From DATLZM01 sp035559315 (lineage in GTDB: Bacteria > Actinomycetota > UBA4738 > HRBIN12): 23,526 nucleotides of DNA. Shown here one piece after another: positions 14,787-22,219 of the stretch (positions are counted from its first letter, which is position 1; the number at the start of each line of letters is the position of its first letter). A program made the translations under genes and the position numbers. The stretch is taken from assembly GCA_035559315.1 (NCBI GenBank), contig DATMBJ010000002.1:1-23526 (forward strand). The letters run 5' to 3'. The notes beneath the pieces were generated by a model. That model was not told the DNA's origin. It did not search any database and was given only the letters and a program-made list of their open reading frames with translations.

Positions 14787-15365
14787 TCAACCCCGGCCCG
14801 GGCGCCCCGCCCGCCGGAGCGCCTCGCGGAGCAAGTCTTCCACGGGCCGGTCCCCGTCGGTGGGAAGGCCGGCCATCGCCTCGGTCGCCTCCTGGGGTGA
14901 GAGGCCGAGGGCGAGGAGGGCCTCGCGGACCTCGGCCAGCGGCCCCCCGGCCGGGGCCGCCTCGCCCCCCAGGCGGTCCCGGAGGTCGAGGACCACGCGC
15001 TGGGCGAGCTTCCTCCCCACCCCGGGCACGACGGTCAGGGCGGCCGCGTCGCCCGCCGCCACCGCCCGCCGGAACGCGTCGGGCCGGAGCGCGGAGAGGA
15101 AGGCCAGGGCCACCTTCGGCCCCACGCCGTTCACCCCGATCAGGAGGTCGAACACCGCCCGCTCGTCGGCGGTGGCGAAGCCGTAGAGCGTCATCCCGTC
15201 GTCGCGGACCTGGAGCCGGGTGAGGAGCCGGGCGGTCCGGCCCACCGGCGGGAGGGACGCCGCGGTCGAGGTCGGGACCATGACCTCGTAGCCGACCCCG
15301 CCCACGTCGAGGACGACCCGGGTCCCGGCCCGCTCCACGACCTCCCCCCGGAGGAACCCGATCAC
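14787..15365 (-). CDS. ruvA: Holliday junction-binding protein RuvA
   Basis: A 192-residue protein that binds the four-way junction as tetramers and recruits RuvB. Domain I (1-62) is the OB fold with VIGFLRGEVVERAGTRVVLD and GGVGYEVMVP; domain II holds two helix-hairpin-helix motifs, GVNGVGPKVAL (77-87) and VVPGVGRKLAQRV (112-124); the C-terminal RuvB-binding domain contains LLALGLSPQEATEAM. The acidic pin appears as RDDG (54-57). The GTG start has GAGGGG six to seven bases upstream and fits the invariant N-terminus. It follows ruvC after a 10-base gap and leads directly into ruvB. Confidence 0.96.
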   Translation of the reverse strand: MIGFLRGEVVERAGTRVVLDVGGVGYEVMVPTSTAASLPPVGRTARLLTRLQVRDDGMTLYGFATADERAVFDLLIGVNGVGPKVALAFLSALRPDAFRRAVAAGDAAALTVVPGVGRKLAQRVVLDLRDRLGGEAAPAGGPLAEVREALLALGLSPQEATEAMAGLPTDGDRPVEDLLREALRRAGRPGRG

Positions 15366-15375
15366 CCGCGCCCCC

Positions 15376-15873
15376 TCACCGCGCCGCCCTGCGCAGCCGG
15401 ACCTGCGAGAGGTGGCACAGGGCGACGGCGACGGCGTCGGCGGCATCGGCCTGGACCGGGACGTCCCGGAGCCCGTGGGCCCGGACCAGGGCCCGCCGCA
15501 CCTGGGCCTTGTCCGCCGCCCCCGACCCGGTCACGGCCATCTTCACCTCGAGCGGACCGTACTCCTCGACGGGGACGCCGGCCTGGGCGGCCGCCAGGAG
15601 GACGACCCCGGTGGCGCGGGAGACGGCCATCGCGCTCGTCACGTTCCGGTTCCAGCGGACGGCCTCGAGCGCGACCGCCGCGGGGCGGTGTTCGGCGATC
15701 GCGGCCCGCACGGCGTCGTGCAGCCGCCGGAGCCGCTCGGGCTCCGCGAGGCCCGCCGGCGTGCGGACCGTCCCCGACCACACCACCCGGGGGGCCGCCC
15801 CGTCCCGCGCCACGACGGCCAGGCCGGTGCTCGCCACCCCGGGGTCCACGCCGAGGACCGAGGAATCGAACAC
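15376..15873 (-). CDS. ruvC: Crossover junction endodeoxyribonuclease RuvC
   Basis: A 165-residue RNase H-fold nuclease that cuts Holliday junctions symmetrically. Catalytic acids are in place: D10 in LGVDPGVASTGLAVV, E70 in VALEAVRWNRN, and D143/D146 in QADAADAVAVALCH. The GTG start sits six bases after a TAGACT -10 box, which places the transcription start on or next to the first codon; no Shine-Dalgarno sequence exists, so leaderless translation is likely. A sequence close to the Gram-positive LexA box covers the start codon. Order ruvC-ruvA-ruvB is as in mycobacteria. Confidence 0.96.
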   Translation of the reverse strand: MFDSSVLGVDPGVASTGLAVVARDGAAPRVVWSGTVRTPAGLAEPERLRRLHDAVRAAIAEHRPAAVALEAVRWNRNVTSAMAVSRATGVVLLAAAQAGVPVEEYGPLEVKMAVTGSGAADKAQVRRALVRAHGLRDVPVQADAADAVAVALCHLSQVRLRRAAR

Positions 15874-15881
15874 GCGTTCAG
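15866..15881 (-). promoter_or_regulatory. Candidate LexA (SOS) box over the ruvC start
   Basis: CTGAACGCGTGTTCGA on the minus strand. Against the Gram-positive/mycobacterial SOS box CGAACRNRYGTTCG it matches at every position except the first base (T for C); the right half GTTCGA is perfect. It overlaps both the end of the -10 box and the GTG start codon, an ideal place for a repressor to block transcription of ruvCAB. ruvC is a known DNA-damage-induced gene in actinobacteria; LexA control here is inferred. Confidence 0.65.
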
Positions 15882-15908
15882 TCTAGGGGACCGCGCCCAT
15901 CGACGGAA
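15880..15908 (-). promoter_or_regulatory. Candidate leaderless promoter of ruvCAB
   Basis: TAGACT (15880-15885) is the -10 box; a poor -35, TTCCGT (15903-15908), lies 17 bases upstream. Six bases separate the -10 from the GTG start codon, the spacing expected for a leaderless transcript. Confidence 0.5.
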
Positions 15909-15910
15909 GG

Positions 15911-15926
15911 ATCACAGCGCTGTGAT
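15911..15926. promoter_or_regulatory. Perfect 16-bp palindrome (operator candidate) between yebC and ruvC
   Basis: ATCACAGCGCTGTGAT reads identically on both strands. It lies between the yebC stop and the ruvC promoter. A TAGAAT -10-like hexamer on the minus strand (15925-15930) overlaps its edge, so a repressor bound here could block an upstream ruvC promoter. There is no T-run after it, so it is a poor terminator. The half-site orientation, TCACA-N4-TGTGA, is not that of CRP. The binding protein is unknown. Confidence 0.6.
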
Positions 15927-15970
15927 TCTACGTCGTCGCCCGGTCCGGTCGGGCGCCGTCCGCCGCCCGA

Positions 15971-16720
15971 TCAGCCGACCTCGGCCAGGACCTCCTCGGG
16001 GATGTCGAAGTTCGCGTAGACCGCCTGGACGTCGTCGAGCTCCTCCAGGGCCTCGATCACCTGGAGGACCCGCCGGGCCTGCTCGCCCTCCACCCGGACC
16101 GTGGCGTTCGGGACCATCGTGATCTCGGCCGAGTAGATCGGGACGCCGGCCGCCTCCAGGGCCTCCCGCACCGCCCGGAACGCCTGGGGGGAGGCCGTGA
16201 TCTCCCACGAGCCGTCGGAGGGGCGGAGGTCGTCCGCCCCCGCCTCGAGCGCCAGCTCGAGCAGGCGGTCCTCGTCGGGGAACGCCGCCCGCTCCACGAG
16301 GATCACGCCCTTCCTCGTGAACATCCAGGCCGTGGCCCCCGGGTCCGCCAGGGTCCCGCCGGCCCGGGTGAAGGCCCGGCGCACCTCCTGCGCGGTGCGG
16401 TTCCGGTTGTCGGTGAGGCAGGCCACCATCACCGCCACCCCGCCGGGGGCGTAGCCCTCGTAGGTCACCTCGTCGTACTTGGCCCCCTCGAGCTCCCCGG
16501 TCCCCCGCTTGATCGCGCGCTCGATGTTCTCGATGGGGACCGAGAACTCCCGGGCCTTCTCCACCGCCGAGGCCAGGGTCATGTTCCCCTCGATGTTCCC
16601 CCCGCCCTCCCGGGCGGCGACCTCGATGGCCCGCAGGAGCTTGGCGAACAGGCGACCGCGGCGCTGGTCGGTGGCCTCCTTCTTGCGCTTGATCTGCGCC
16701 CACTTCGAGTGGCCCGCCAC
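15971..16720 (-). CDS. yebC: YebC/PmpR-family protein
   Basis: A 249-residue cytosolic protein of the YebC/TACO1 family, described in different bacteria as a transcription regulator or, more recently, as a translation factor relieving stalls. The N-terminal AGHSKWAQIKRKKEATDQRR (2-21), AIKRGTGELEGAKYDEVTYE, APGGVAVMVACLTDNRNRTA and the C-terminal alpha/beta domains are all typical, as is the length. The GTG start is preceded by GGAGGGG, which overlaps the pdxT stop region (TGAGGAGG), so it is coupled to pdxT. The pdxS-pdxT-yebC order echoes Rv2606c-Rv2604c-Rv2603c in mycobacteria. Confidence 0.95.
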   Translation of the reverse strand: MAGHSKWAQIKRKKEATDQRRGRLFAKLLRAIEVAAREGGGNIEGNMTLASAVEKAREFSVPIENIERAIKRGTGELEGAKYDEVTYEGYAPGGVAVMVACLTDNRNRTAQEVRRAFTRAGGTLADPGATAWMFTRKGVILVERAAFPDEDRLLELALEAGADDLRPSDGSWEITASPQAFRAVREALEAAGVPIYSAEITMVPNATVRVEGEQARRVLQVIEALEELDDVQAVYANFDIPEEVLAEVG

Positions 16721-16730
16721 GTCCCCCTCC

Positions 16731-17291
16731 TCAGGCCGCCTTCTCCAGGAGGTAGGCGTGGAGCCGCCCCTCCCCAACCAGCTCGGGGTGGAAGGAGGCC
16801 GCCAGCAGGTTCCCCTGCTCGACGACGACCGGCCGGCCCTCGTGCTCCGCGAGCACCTCGACCCCGGGCCCCACCTCCTCGACCACCGGGGCCCGGATGA
16901 ACACCGCCCGCACCGGGTGGTCGATCCCCCGGACCTCGAGGTCGGTCTCGAACGAGTCGAGCTGGCGGCCGTAGGCGTTCCGGCGGACCGCGATGTCCAG
17001 GAGCGAGAGGAGCGGCTCGCCCCCCTCGACCCGGCGGGCCAGCACGATCATCCCCGCGCAGGTCCCGAGGATCGGCATCCCGGCCCGGGCCCGCTCCCGG
17101 ATCGGCTCCACGAGCCCCGCCGAGCGCGCGAGCTTCCCGATCGTCGTGGACTCCCCGCCCGGGATGCACAGGCAGTCGACCTCGGCGAGCTGCTCCGGCG
17201 TGCGGACCTCGAGCACCGGGACCCCGAGGTCGGCCAGGACCAGGGCGTGCTCGCGGAAGTCGCCCTGGAGCGCGAGGACGCCGGCCTTCAT
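16731..17291 (-). CDS. pdxT: Pyridoxal 5'-phosphate synthase glutaminase subunit
   Basis: A 186-residue class I glutamine amidotransferase that supplies ammonia to PdxS in the DXP-independent PLP pathway. MKAGVLALQGDFREH is the standard N-terminus; the glutamine-binding loop is LCIPGGESTTIGKL (41-54); the nucleophile is C78 in ILGTCAGMIVLA; H168 and E170 in ASFHPEL complete the triad; RNAYGRQLDSFE (104-115) is the PdxS-contact region. It begins 16 bases after the pdxS stop, with GGGGAGG about nine bases before the ATG. Confidence 0.97.
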   Translation of the reverse strand: MKAGVLALQGDFREHALVLADLGVPVLEVRTPEQLAEVDCLCIPGGESTTIGKLARSAGLVEPIRERARAGMPILGTCAGMIVLARRVEGGEPLLSLLDIAVRRNAYGRQLDSFETDLEVRGIDHPVRAVFIRAPVVEEVGPGVEVLAEHEGRPVVVEQGNLLAASFHPELVGEGRLHAYLLEKAA

Positions 17292-17307
17292 CGGGAGCGG
17301 CCTCCCC

Positions 17308-18195
17308 TCACCAGCCGCGGACCTGGAGCAGGCCCCCCTCGCCGAGCTGCTTGATGTCGAGGCCCGGCATGGGCTCGCCGAGGCCGCGGGAGACCTTGGC
17401 GATCACGTCGGGGTCGTTGTAGTGGGTGGTGGCCTCCACGATGGCCCGGGCCCGGGCCGCGGGGTCCTCGGACTTGAAGATCCCCGAGCCCACGAAGACC
17501 CCGTCCACGCCGAGCTGCATCATGAGCGCCGCGTCGGCCGGTGTCGCGATCCCCCCGGCTGCGAAGTTCACCACCGGGAGCTTCCCGGTGCGGGCCACCT
17601 CGCGGACCAGCTCGACCGGCGCCCCGAGCTCCTTGGCCGCCGCCACGTGCTGCTCGGGCCGGAGCGTCGTGAGCCAGGCGATCTGGCGGAGCATCGTCCG
17701 CTGGTGGCGGACGGCCTCCACCACGTTCCCGGTCCCGGCCTCGCCCTTGGTCCGGATCATCGCCGCGCCCTCGGCGATCCGCCGGAGGGCCTCGCCCAGG
17801 TCCCGCGCCCCGCAGACGAAGGGCACGGTGAACGCCCACTTGTCGATGTGGTGCTCCTCGTCGGCGGGCGTGAGGACCTCGCTCTCGTCGATGTAGTCCA
17901 CCCCCAGGGCCTGGAGGACCTGGGCCTCGACGAAGTGGCCGATCCGGCACTTGGCCATCACCGGGATCGAGACCGCGTTCATGATCTCCTCGACCTTCGC
18001 GGGGTCGGCCATCCGGGCCACGCCGCCCTGGGCCCGGATGTCGGCCGGGACCCGCTCCAGGGCCATCACCGCGCAGGCCCCGGCGTCCTCGGCGATCCTC
18101 GCCTGTTCGGCGGTCGTGACGTCCATGATCACGCCGCCCTTGAGCATCTCGGCCAGGCCGGACTTGACGCGGAAGGTGCCGGTCTCGCGCTCCAC
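17308..18195 (-). CDS. pdxS: Pyridoxal 5'-phosphate synthase, lyase subunit
   Basis: A 295-residue TIM-barrel enzyme forming PLP from ribose 5-phosphate, glyceraldehyde 3-phosphate and ammonia delivered by PdxT; it assembles as a dodecamer. Key residues are visible: D25 in GGVIMDVTTAEQA, K82 in PVMAKCRIGHFVEAQ (first Schiff base) and K150 in MIRTKGEAGTGNVVEAVRH (second). FAAGGIATPADAALMMQLG and FVGSGIFKSEDP close the phosphate site. The GTG start has AGGGAG upstream. A separate pdxR-type regulator is not in view. Confidence 0.98.
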   Translation of the reverse strand: MERETGTFRVKSGLAEMLKGGVIMDVTTAEQARIAEDAGACAVMALERVPADIRAQGGVARMADPAKVEEIMNAVSIPVMAKCRIGHFVEAQVLQALGVDYIDESEVLTPADEEHHIDKWAFTVPFVCGARDLGEALRRIAEGAAMIRTKGEAGTGNVVEAVRHQRTMLRQIAWLTTLRPEQHVAAAKELGAPVELVREVARTGKLPVVNFAAGGIATPADAALMMQLGVDGVFVGSGIFKSEDPAARARAIVEATTHYNDPDVIAKVSRGLGEPMPGLDIKQLGEGGLLQVRGW

Positions 18196-18244
18196 GGTTC
18201 TCCCTCCTCGCGGCCCGGGCCCGACGTCCCGGGCCGGCGCCTTG

Positions 18245-18250
18245 AGTGTA
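18245..18250 (-). promoter_or_regulatory. Candidate -10 box (TACACT) for pdxST-yebC
   Basis: In the 79-base gap between the DUF3048 gene and pdxS, TACACT on the minus strand fits TAnnnT and would give a leader of about 40 bases. A small G+C hairpin (stem CCGCC/GGCGG, 18251-18263) lies immediately upstream of it and might end transcription from the previous gene. No -35 is evident. Confidence 0.35.
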
Positions 18251-18274
18251 CCGCCGGCGGCGGGGCCCCGGGCC

Positions 18275-19315
18275 TCAGCGGGCCGTCCCGACCTCGAGCG
18301 ACGAGGGGAACAGCTCGACCCAGGTGGCGCCCGGCGCGAGCGGGATCTCCCGGCCCGAGCGGTCGAGGAACCTGGTCCGGTCGCCCTCGTCCTCCCGCAC
18401 CCAGCGGCCCACGACCATCCGGCCGTCGCGGAGGACGTAGACCCGCCCTCGGCCCAGGAGGTCGACCTCCGGGGAGGGGTTCCCCGCGGCGTCCACGATG
18501 TCCCCCGGGACCACGTCCACCACCATCACCACGACGTTGGCCGCGGCCACCTGCGACCCGTCGGCGAGCCGGTGCGGCTCGTCCCCGTGCCAGCGGAGCC
18601 ACGCCCCGGCCTTCCGGCTCCAGGTCCAGCGGACGTCGGAGTAGGAGGAGAACGGGAGGTGGAGCTCGCGGACCTTCCGCGACCGGAGCTCGAGCTCGGG
18701 CGCGTGGGGGAAGACCGCGGGCGGCGGACCTCCGCGGCGGCCGGCCGCCGCGTACAGGGCCCGCGTCGAGGTGTAGAGGTTGTGCGGCATGGGCCGCGAC
18801 GCCACCCGCTCGTAGGCCTCCGGCGCGTCCAGGTCCGAGAGGAGCCGGAGGGGCGAGTCCTCGAGGTCCCGCCGGACCCGGGGGGCGCCCCCCGCGTAGG
18901 CCAGGATGGTCCGGCCGAACTGCACCAGGACGTCGTCGTCGGTGGTCCGGGCGCTCCGGACCGGCCCCACCTGCCGCGCGTCCCGGCAGTGGAAGACCGC
19001 GATGAACCGGGTGATGCCGCCCTCCACCGGTTCCTCGTACACGACGTCGGCTCGGTCGAGGCCGGCCTGGGGGCGCGCCTCGGGGAGGTTCTCGATCTTG
19101 ATCGCGAGGGCCGGGCGGTCGGGCACCGCGCCGCCCGGCGCCTCCTCGCCGGTGAGGGGGCAGGTGGGCGGCGGCTCGTTCCCGGTCACGGTGTCGATGG
19201 CCCGGCGGATGACCTCGGGGGCTCCGCCGGAGGTCGCGAAGGCGGCGACGCCGCCGGCGGCCACGAGCAGCGCGGCGACGCCGGCCGCGACCTTCCCACG
19301 GCGGGTGAGCGTCAC
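18275..19315 (-). CDS. DUF3048 (YerB-like) exported protein
   Basis: A 346-residue protein. An N-terminal segment MTLTRRGKVAAGVAALLVAA followed by GGVAAFATSGG is a membrane anchor or uncleaved signal; there is no lipobox cysteine. The rest is DUF3048: CPLTGE (52-57), RPALAIKIENLPEARPQAGL (about 67-86) with ADVVYEEPVEGGITRF, VGPVRSARTTDDDVL, and a C-terminal half with RWHGDEPHRLADG and GRGRVYVLRDGRMVVGRW. Family members (B. subtilis YerB) are extracytoplasmic and of unknown function. The GTG start has a strong AGGAGGG six bases upstream and its own promoter; the gene stands alone between htpX and pdxS, which gives no hint of function. Confidence 0.9.
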   Translation of the reverse strand: MTLTRRGKVAAGVAALLVAAGGVAAFATSGGAPEVIRRAIDTVTGNEPPPTCPLTGEEAPGGAVPDRPALAIKIENLPEARPQAGLDRADVVYEEPVEGGITRFIAVFHCRDARQVGPVRSARTTDDDVLVQFGRTILAYAGGAPRVRRDLEDSPLRLLSDLDAPEAYERVASRPMPHNLYTSTRALYAAAGRRGGPPPAVFPHAPELELRSRKVRELHLPFSSYSDVRWTWSRKAGAWLRWHGDEPHRLADGSQVAAANVVVMVVDVVPGDIVDAAGNPSPEVDLLGRGRVYVLRDGRMVVGRWVREDEGDRTRFLDRSGREIPLAPGATWVELFPSSLEVGTAR

Positions 19316-19355
19316 GGGCTTCCCTCCTGGAACTCCGATCGGGGGGCGCGGGCGG

Positions 19356-19370
19356 GGTCCCGGCGGGACC
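19356..19370. promoter_or_regulatory. Inverted repeat in the DUF3048 leader
   Basis: GGTCCC and GGGACC separated by three bases, located just downstream of the predicted transcription start. It could be an operator half-site pair or a small hairpin in the leader RNA. In such G+C-rich DNA a 6-bp stem can arise by chance. Confidence 0.3.
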
Positions 19371-19378
19371 GGGCGCCG

Positions 19379-19407
19379 ATGCTACCCGCCGGGGCCGCCG
19401 GCCTCAA
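19379..19407 (-). promoter_or_regulatory. Promoter of the DUF3048 gene
   Basis: TTGAGG (19402-19407) and TAGCAT (19379-19384) on the minus strand are separated by exactly 17 bases. This is the best two-box promoter on the minus strand of the window. It implies a leader of about 55-60 bases ending at the AGGAGGG before the GTG. Confidence 0.6.
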
Positions 19408-19545
19408 CCACCGTGCGGGTCCGGACGCGCGGGCGTGGCAGGAGGACGCCGGGTCCCCAGACGCCCCTCGGTCGACGCGCCGCGCGCGGGACATGCGCCG
19501 GGACGCCGCGAGGCCCGGTGGCTTGGCCATTCGGAGGTCGCGCGG

Positions 19546-19561
19546 CCGCCCGCCGGGGCGG
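19546..19561 (-). terminator. Possible hairpin terminator after htpX
   Basis: CCGCCC and GGGCGG around a four-base loop, about 30 bases past the htpX stop. There is no T-run, as is common for weak terminators in high-G+C actinobacteria. It separates lemA-htpX from the DUF3048 promoter. Low confidence. Confidence 0.35.
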
Positions 19562-19590
19562 TGGAGGGCGGTCCCCGTCCTCCCCTGAGC

Positions 19591-20478
19591 TCACATCTCC
19601 TCCAGCCGGCGGATCCGTTCCTCGATCGGCGGGTGGGTGGAGAACAGGCGCTCGAGCCACCCGCTCCGCTCGCCCTCGAGCCGCGACGGCTGGGAGATCC
19701 ACAGGTGGGCGGTGGCCGCGTGGCTCGCCCGCATCGGCACGCCCCGCGCCGCCGCGATCTTCCGGAGCGCCGAGGCGAGCCCCGGCGGGTAGCGCGTGAG
19801 GAGCGCCCCCTGCGCGTCGGCCAGGTACTCCCGCTCCCGGGAGATCGCGAACCGGACCACCTGCGCCGCGAGCGGCGCGAGGAGGAGGAACGGGAGGGCC
19901 ACCAGGACGGCGGCCTCGCCGCCGCGGCGCCGCGAGCCGCCGGCTCCCCACAGGGTCGCCCGCAGGACGAGCTCGGCCGCGAGGACCACCGCCCCCACCA
20001 GCGTGGCGACGATGGTGCCGAGGAGGACGTCGCGGTCGACGACGTGGGCGATCTCGTGGGCGATCACGCCCTCGAGCTCCACGCGGTTCATCGTGTCCAA
20101 CAGGCCCCGGGTCACGGCGACCGCCGCGTGCTCGGGGTCCCGTCCCGTGGCGAACGCGTTCGGGGCCGCCTCGGGGATCACGTACACCCGAGGCTTGGGG
20201 ATCCCCGCGGCGATCGCGAGGCCCTCGACGATGTTGTGGAGCCTGGGCTCCTCCTCCGCCGACACCTCGCGGGCGCCGGCGGAGGCCAGGACCACCCGGT
20301 CGCCGTAGCCGAACGCCCCCGCCGCGGCCACGACCGCCACGACCAGGGCGGCGACCGACCCCCCGACCGGCGAGCCCAGCCAGGCCCCGAGCGCCCACCC
20401 GACGGCCGCGAGCAGGAGCGCCATCCCGACGACCAGGAGCGCCGACCGCCGCCGGTTGGCCGCGATCCGCTCGTACAC
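19591..20478 (-). CDS. htpX: Membrane zinc metalloprotease HtpX (M48)
   Basis: A 295-residue protease of membrane protein quality control. Two N-terminal helices (about 12-33 and 40-57) precede the metallopeptidase domain; the zinc motif is HEIAH (141-145) in GVIAHEIAHVVDRD, with the third ligand E217 in REREYLADAQGA. Two further helices lie between (152-172 and 188-206). ATGRDPEHAAVAVTRGLL is the usual substrate-cleft strand, and WLERLFSTHPPIEERIRRL is the standard M48B C-terminus. The GTG start has AGGGGG a few bases upstream and lies seven bases after the lemA stop. The lemA-htpX pairing recurs in many bacteria. Confidence 0.95.
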   Translation of the reverse strand: MYERIAANRRRSALLVVGMALLLAAVGWALGAWLGSPVGGSVAALVVAVVAAAGAFGYGDRVVLASAGAREVSAEEEPRLHNIVEGLAIAAGIPKPRVYVIPEAAPNAFATGRDPEHAAVAVTRGLLDTMNRVELEGVIAHEIAHVVDRDVLLGTIVATLVGAVVLAAELVLRATLWGAGGSRRRGGEAAVLVALPFLLLAPLAAQVVRFAISREREYLADAQGALLTRYPPGLASALRKIAAARGVPMRASHAATAHLWISQPSRLEGERSGWLERLFSTHPPIEERIRRLEEM

Positions 20479-20485
20479 CGGCCCC

Positions 20486-21046
20486 CTACAGGTCCACGGC
20501 CACCGGGCCGCGCACCGGGTCCTCGATGTCGAAGAACTCCTCGGGCCGGAACCCGAACAGGCGGGCGACGAGGCTCGAGGGGAACGACCCGACCAGCGTG
20601 TTCAGTCGCATCACCTGGTCGTTGTAGAACTGGCGGGCGTAGGCGATCTTCGACTCGGTCGCGGTGAGCTCCTCCTGGAGGGCGAGGAACTGCTCGCTCG
20701 CGCGGAGCTCGGGGTAGGCCTCGGCCACCGCCAGGAGCCGGCGGAGCCCCCGGGTCACCCCGTCCTCGGCGTCGGCCTGGGGCCGGACCCCCTCCGCCTC
20801 GATCGCGCGGGCCCGGGCCTCGGCCACCCGCTCGAACAGCTCCCGCTCATGGGCGGCGTAGCCCCGGACCGTCTCCACGAGGTTGGGGATCAGGTCGCAG
20901 CGGCGGCGGAGCTGGACGTCGATCTGGGACCAGCCGGCCCGGACCCGGTTCCGGAGGGCCACCAGCCGGTTGAACGTGAGGACGCCGTAGAGGAGGACCG
21001 CTCCCGCCACCCCCGCCGCGACCCACGCCCAGCGCACGGGCGCCAT
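20486..21046 (-). CDS. lemA: LemA family protein
   Basis: A 186-residue protein. One N-terminal helix (8-25) anchors a long helical bundle: NRLVALRNRVRAGWSQIDVQ (26-45) and LRRRCDLIPNLVETVRGYAA are the LemA signature, followed by AYPELRASEQFLALQEELTA (109-128), ARQFYNDQVMRLNTLVGSFP and a conserved FFDIEDP near the end. The function is unclear; LemA proteins are often encoded next to HtpX. The ATG at 21046 has GGAGGG only at about 12 bases. A GTG three codons in (21035-21037) lies seven bases after a TAGGAT box and could be the first codon of a leaderless message; that would shorten the protein by three residues. Confidence 0.94.
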   Translation of the reverse strand: MAPVRWAWVAAGVAGAVLLYGVLTFNRLVALRNRVRAGWSQIDVQLRRRCDLIPNLVETVRGYAAHERELFERVAEARARAIEAEGVRPQADAEDGVTRGLRRLLAVAEAYPELRASEQFLALQEELTATESKIAYARQFYNDQVMRLNTLVGSFPSSLVARLFGFRPEEFFDIEDPVRGPVAVDL

Positions 21047-21050
21047 CCTA
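21045..21050 (-). promoter_or_regulatory. Candidate -10 box (TAGGAT) for lemA-htpX
   Basis: TAGGAT on the minus strand fits TAnnnT, but it overlaps the annotated ATG. It only makes sense if translation begins at the GTG at 21037, seven bases downstream. No good -35 is visible. Confidence 0.4.
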
Positions 21051-21116
21051 GCAACCGGCCCTCCGGTCCCCGGGGTCGGCGGCGGTGAGGCGGTTCTGCG
21101 TCGGCCCCGGCGCCCA

Positions 21117-22208
21117 TCAGGCCGCGGCCCGCCGGTAGAGCTCCTCGAGCCTCCCGGCCACCACCGACCAGTCGTAGGCGCGGGCCCGGGCCCGCCCGGC
21201 CTCGCCGAGCCGCCGGGCGAGCTCGGCGTCCCCGAGCACCCGCAGCAGCGCGCCGGCCAGGGCGACGGGGTCCCCCGGCGGCACCAGGAGCCCCTCCACG
21301 CCGTCCCGCACCACCTCCCGGTAGCCGGGGATGTCCGTGCACACCACCGGGAGGCCCGCGGCCATCGCCTCGACCAGCACGACCCCGAAGCTCTCCTGGC
21401 CCGTCGCCGACGACACGAAGGCGTCGCAGGCCGCGTGGAAGGGGGGGAGGTCCTCGTGCCGGACCGCGCCCAGGGCCAGCACGCGCCGCGCCGCCTCCGG
21501 GGGGAGCTCGCGGAGCGCCCCGCGGTCCCGCCCGTCGCCGACCACGACGAACCAGGCGTCGGGGGCCCGGCGGGCGACCTCCTCCCAGGCCCGCACCGCG
21601 ACCGGGAACCCCTTCTGCCGATCCAGGCGGCCGACCCAGAGCACCTTGCGCCCGGGCGGGAGGCCCGCGGCCGGCTCGGCCCGGGCGAACCGCTCGACGT
21701 CGACCCCGTTCGGGACGATCTCGAGCGGCCCCCGGAAGGGCCCGGAGACGAACCGCGCCGCGGCCTCCGAGACCGCGATCCGCACCCGCAGCCGCTCCCA
21801 GACCGGCCGGAGGGCCGGGGCCGCCGCGCCGAGCAGCCGCGACCGGGAGAGGAACGCGTGGAACGTGGCCACGACCGGCGCGCGCGAGGCCAGGGCCGCG
21901 AACATCGAGGTGCTGGGGGTGAAGGGCTCGTGGACGTGGACCACGTCGGGCCGGAAGGCGGCGAGCTCCCCGCGGACCCGGCGGAACGATCCGGGCCAGG
22001 GGCAGATCGGGGCCACGGTGCCCGCGTAGGCCACCCGGACCGGCCGGCCCACCGGCCGGACCCATGGCTCGGGCGGCGGGGCCGAGGCCGGGGCCAGCAC
22101 GAGGACGTCGTGGCCGCGGCCTCGGAGCACGGCGGCGAGCTCCCGGACGTGGACCTGGACGCCCCCCGGGGCGGCCCAGTCGTAGGGGCAGGCGAGGGCG
22201 ATGCGCAC
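21117..22208 (-). CDS. pimA: GT4 glycosyltransferase, PimA-like
   Basis: A 363-residue GT-B enzyme. RIALACPYDWAAPGGVQVHV (2-21) closely matches the start of mycobacterial PimA, the GDP-mannose:phosphatidylinositol mannosyltransferase at the inner face of the membrane. The N-lobe has DVVHVHEPFTPSTS (88-101) and VATFHAFLSRSRLL (H117, at the expected catalytic position); the C-lobe has VLWVGRLDRQKGF, VVVGDGRDRG and the GT4 E-x7-E motif (E272, E280) in ESFGVVLVEAMAAGLPVV. The start GTG lies 11 bases after the acyltransferase stop. Order pgsA-patA-pimA supports a PIM or similar glycolipid pathway; the sugar and acceptor are inferred from this context. Confidence 0.88.
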   Translation of the reverse strand: MRIALACPYDWAAPGGVQVHVRELAAVLRGRGHDVLVLAPASAPPPEPWVRPVGRPVRVAYAGTVAPICPWPGSFRRVRGELAAFRPDVVHVHEPFTPSTSMFAALASRAPVVATFHAFLSRSRLLGAAAPALRPVWERLRVRIAVSEAAARFVSGPFRGPLEIVPNGVDVERFARAEPAAGLPPGRKVLWVGRLDRQKGFPVAVRAWEEVARRAPDAWFVVVGDGRDRGALRELPPEAARRVLALGAVRHEDLPPFHAACDAFVSSATGQESFGVVLVEAMAAGLPVVCTDIPGYREVVRDGVEGLLVPPGDPVALAGALLRVLGDAELARRLGEAGRARARAYDWSVVAGRLEELYRRAAA

Positions 22209-22219
22209 GGCGTCCGCCG

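Noticed and set aside
15911..15926. CRP/FNR-type binding site
   Set aside because: CRP sites are TGTGA-N6-TCACA; here the half-sites are in the opposite order with a four-base centre.
19312..19530. 72-codon minus-strand frame from an ATG to the start of the DUF3048 gene
   Set aside because: It runs through the clear TTGAGG-17-TAGCAT promoter, has no ribosome-binding site, and gives an Arg/Ala/Pro-rich product.
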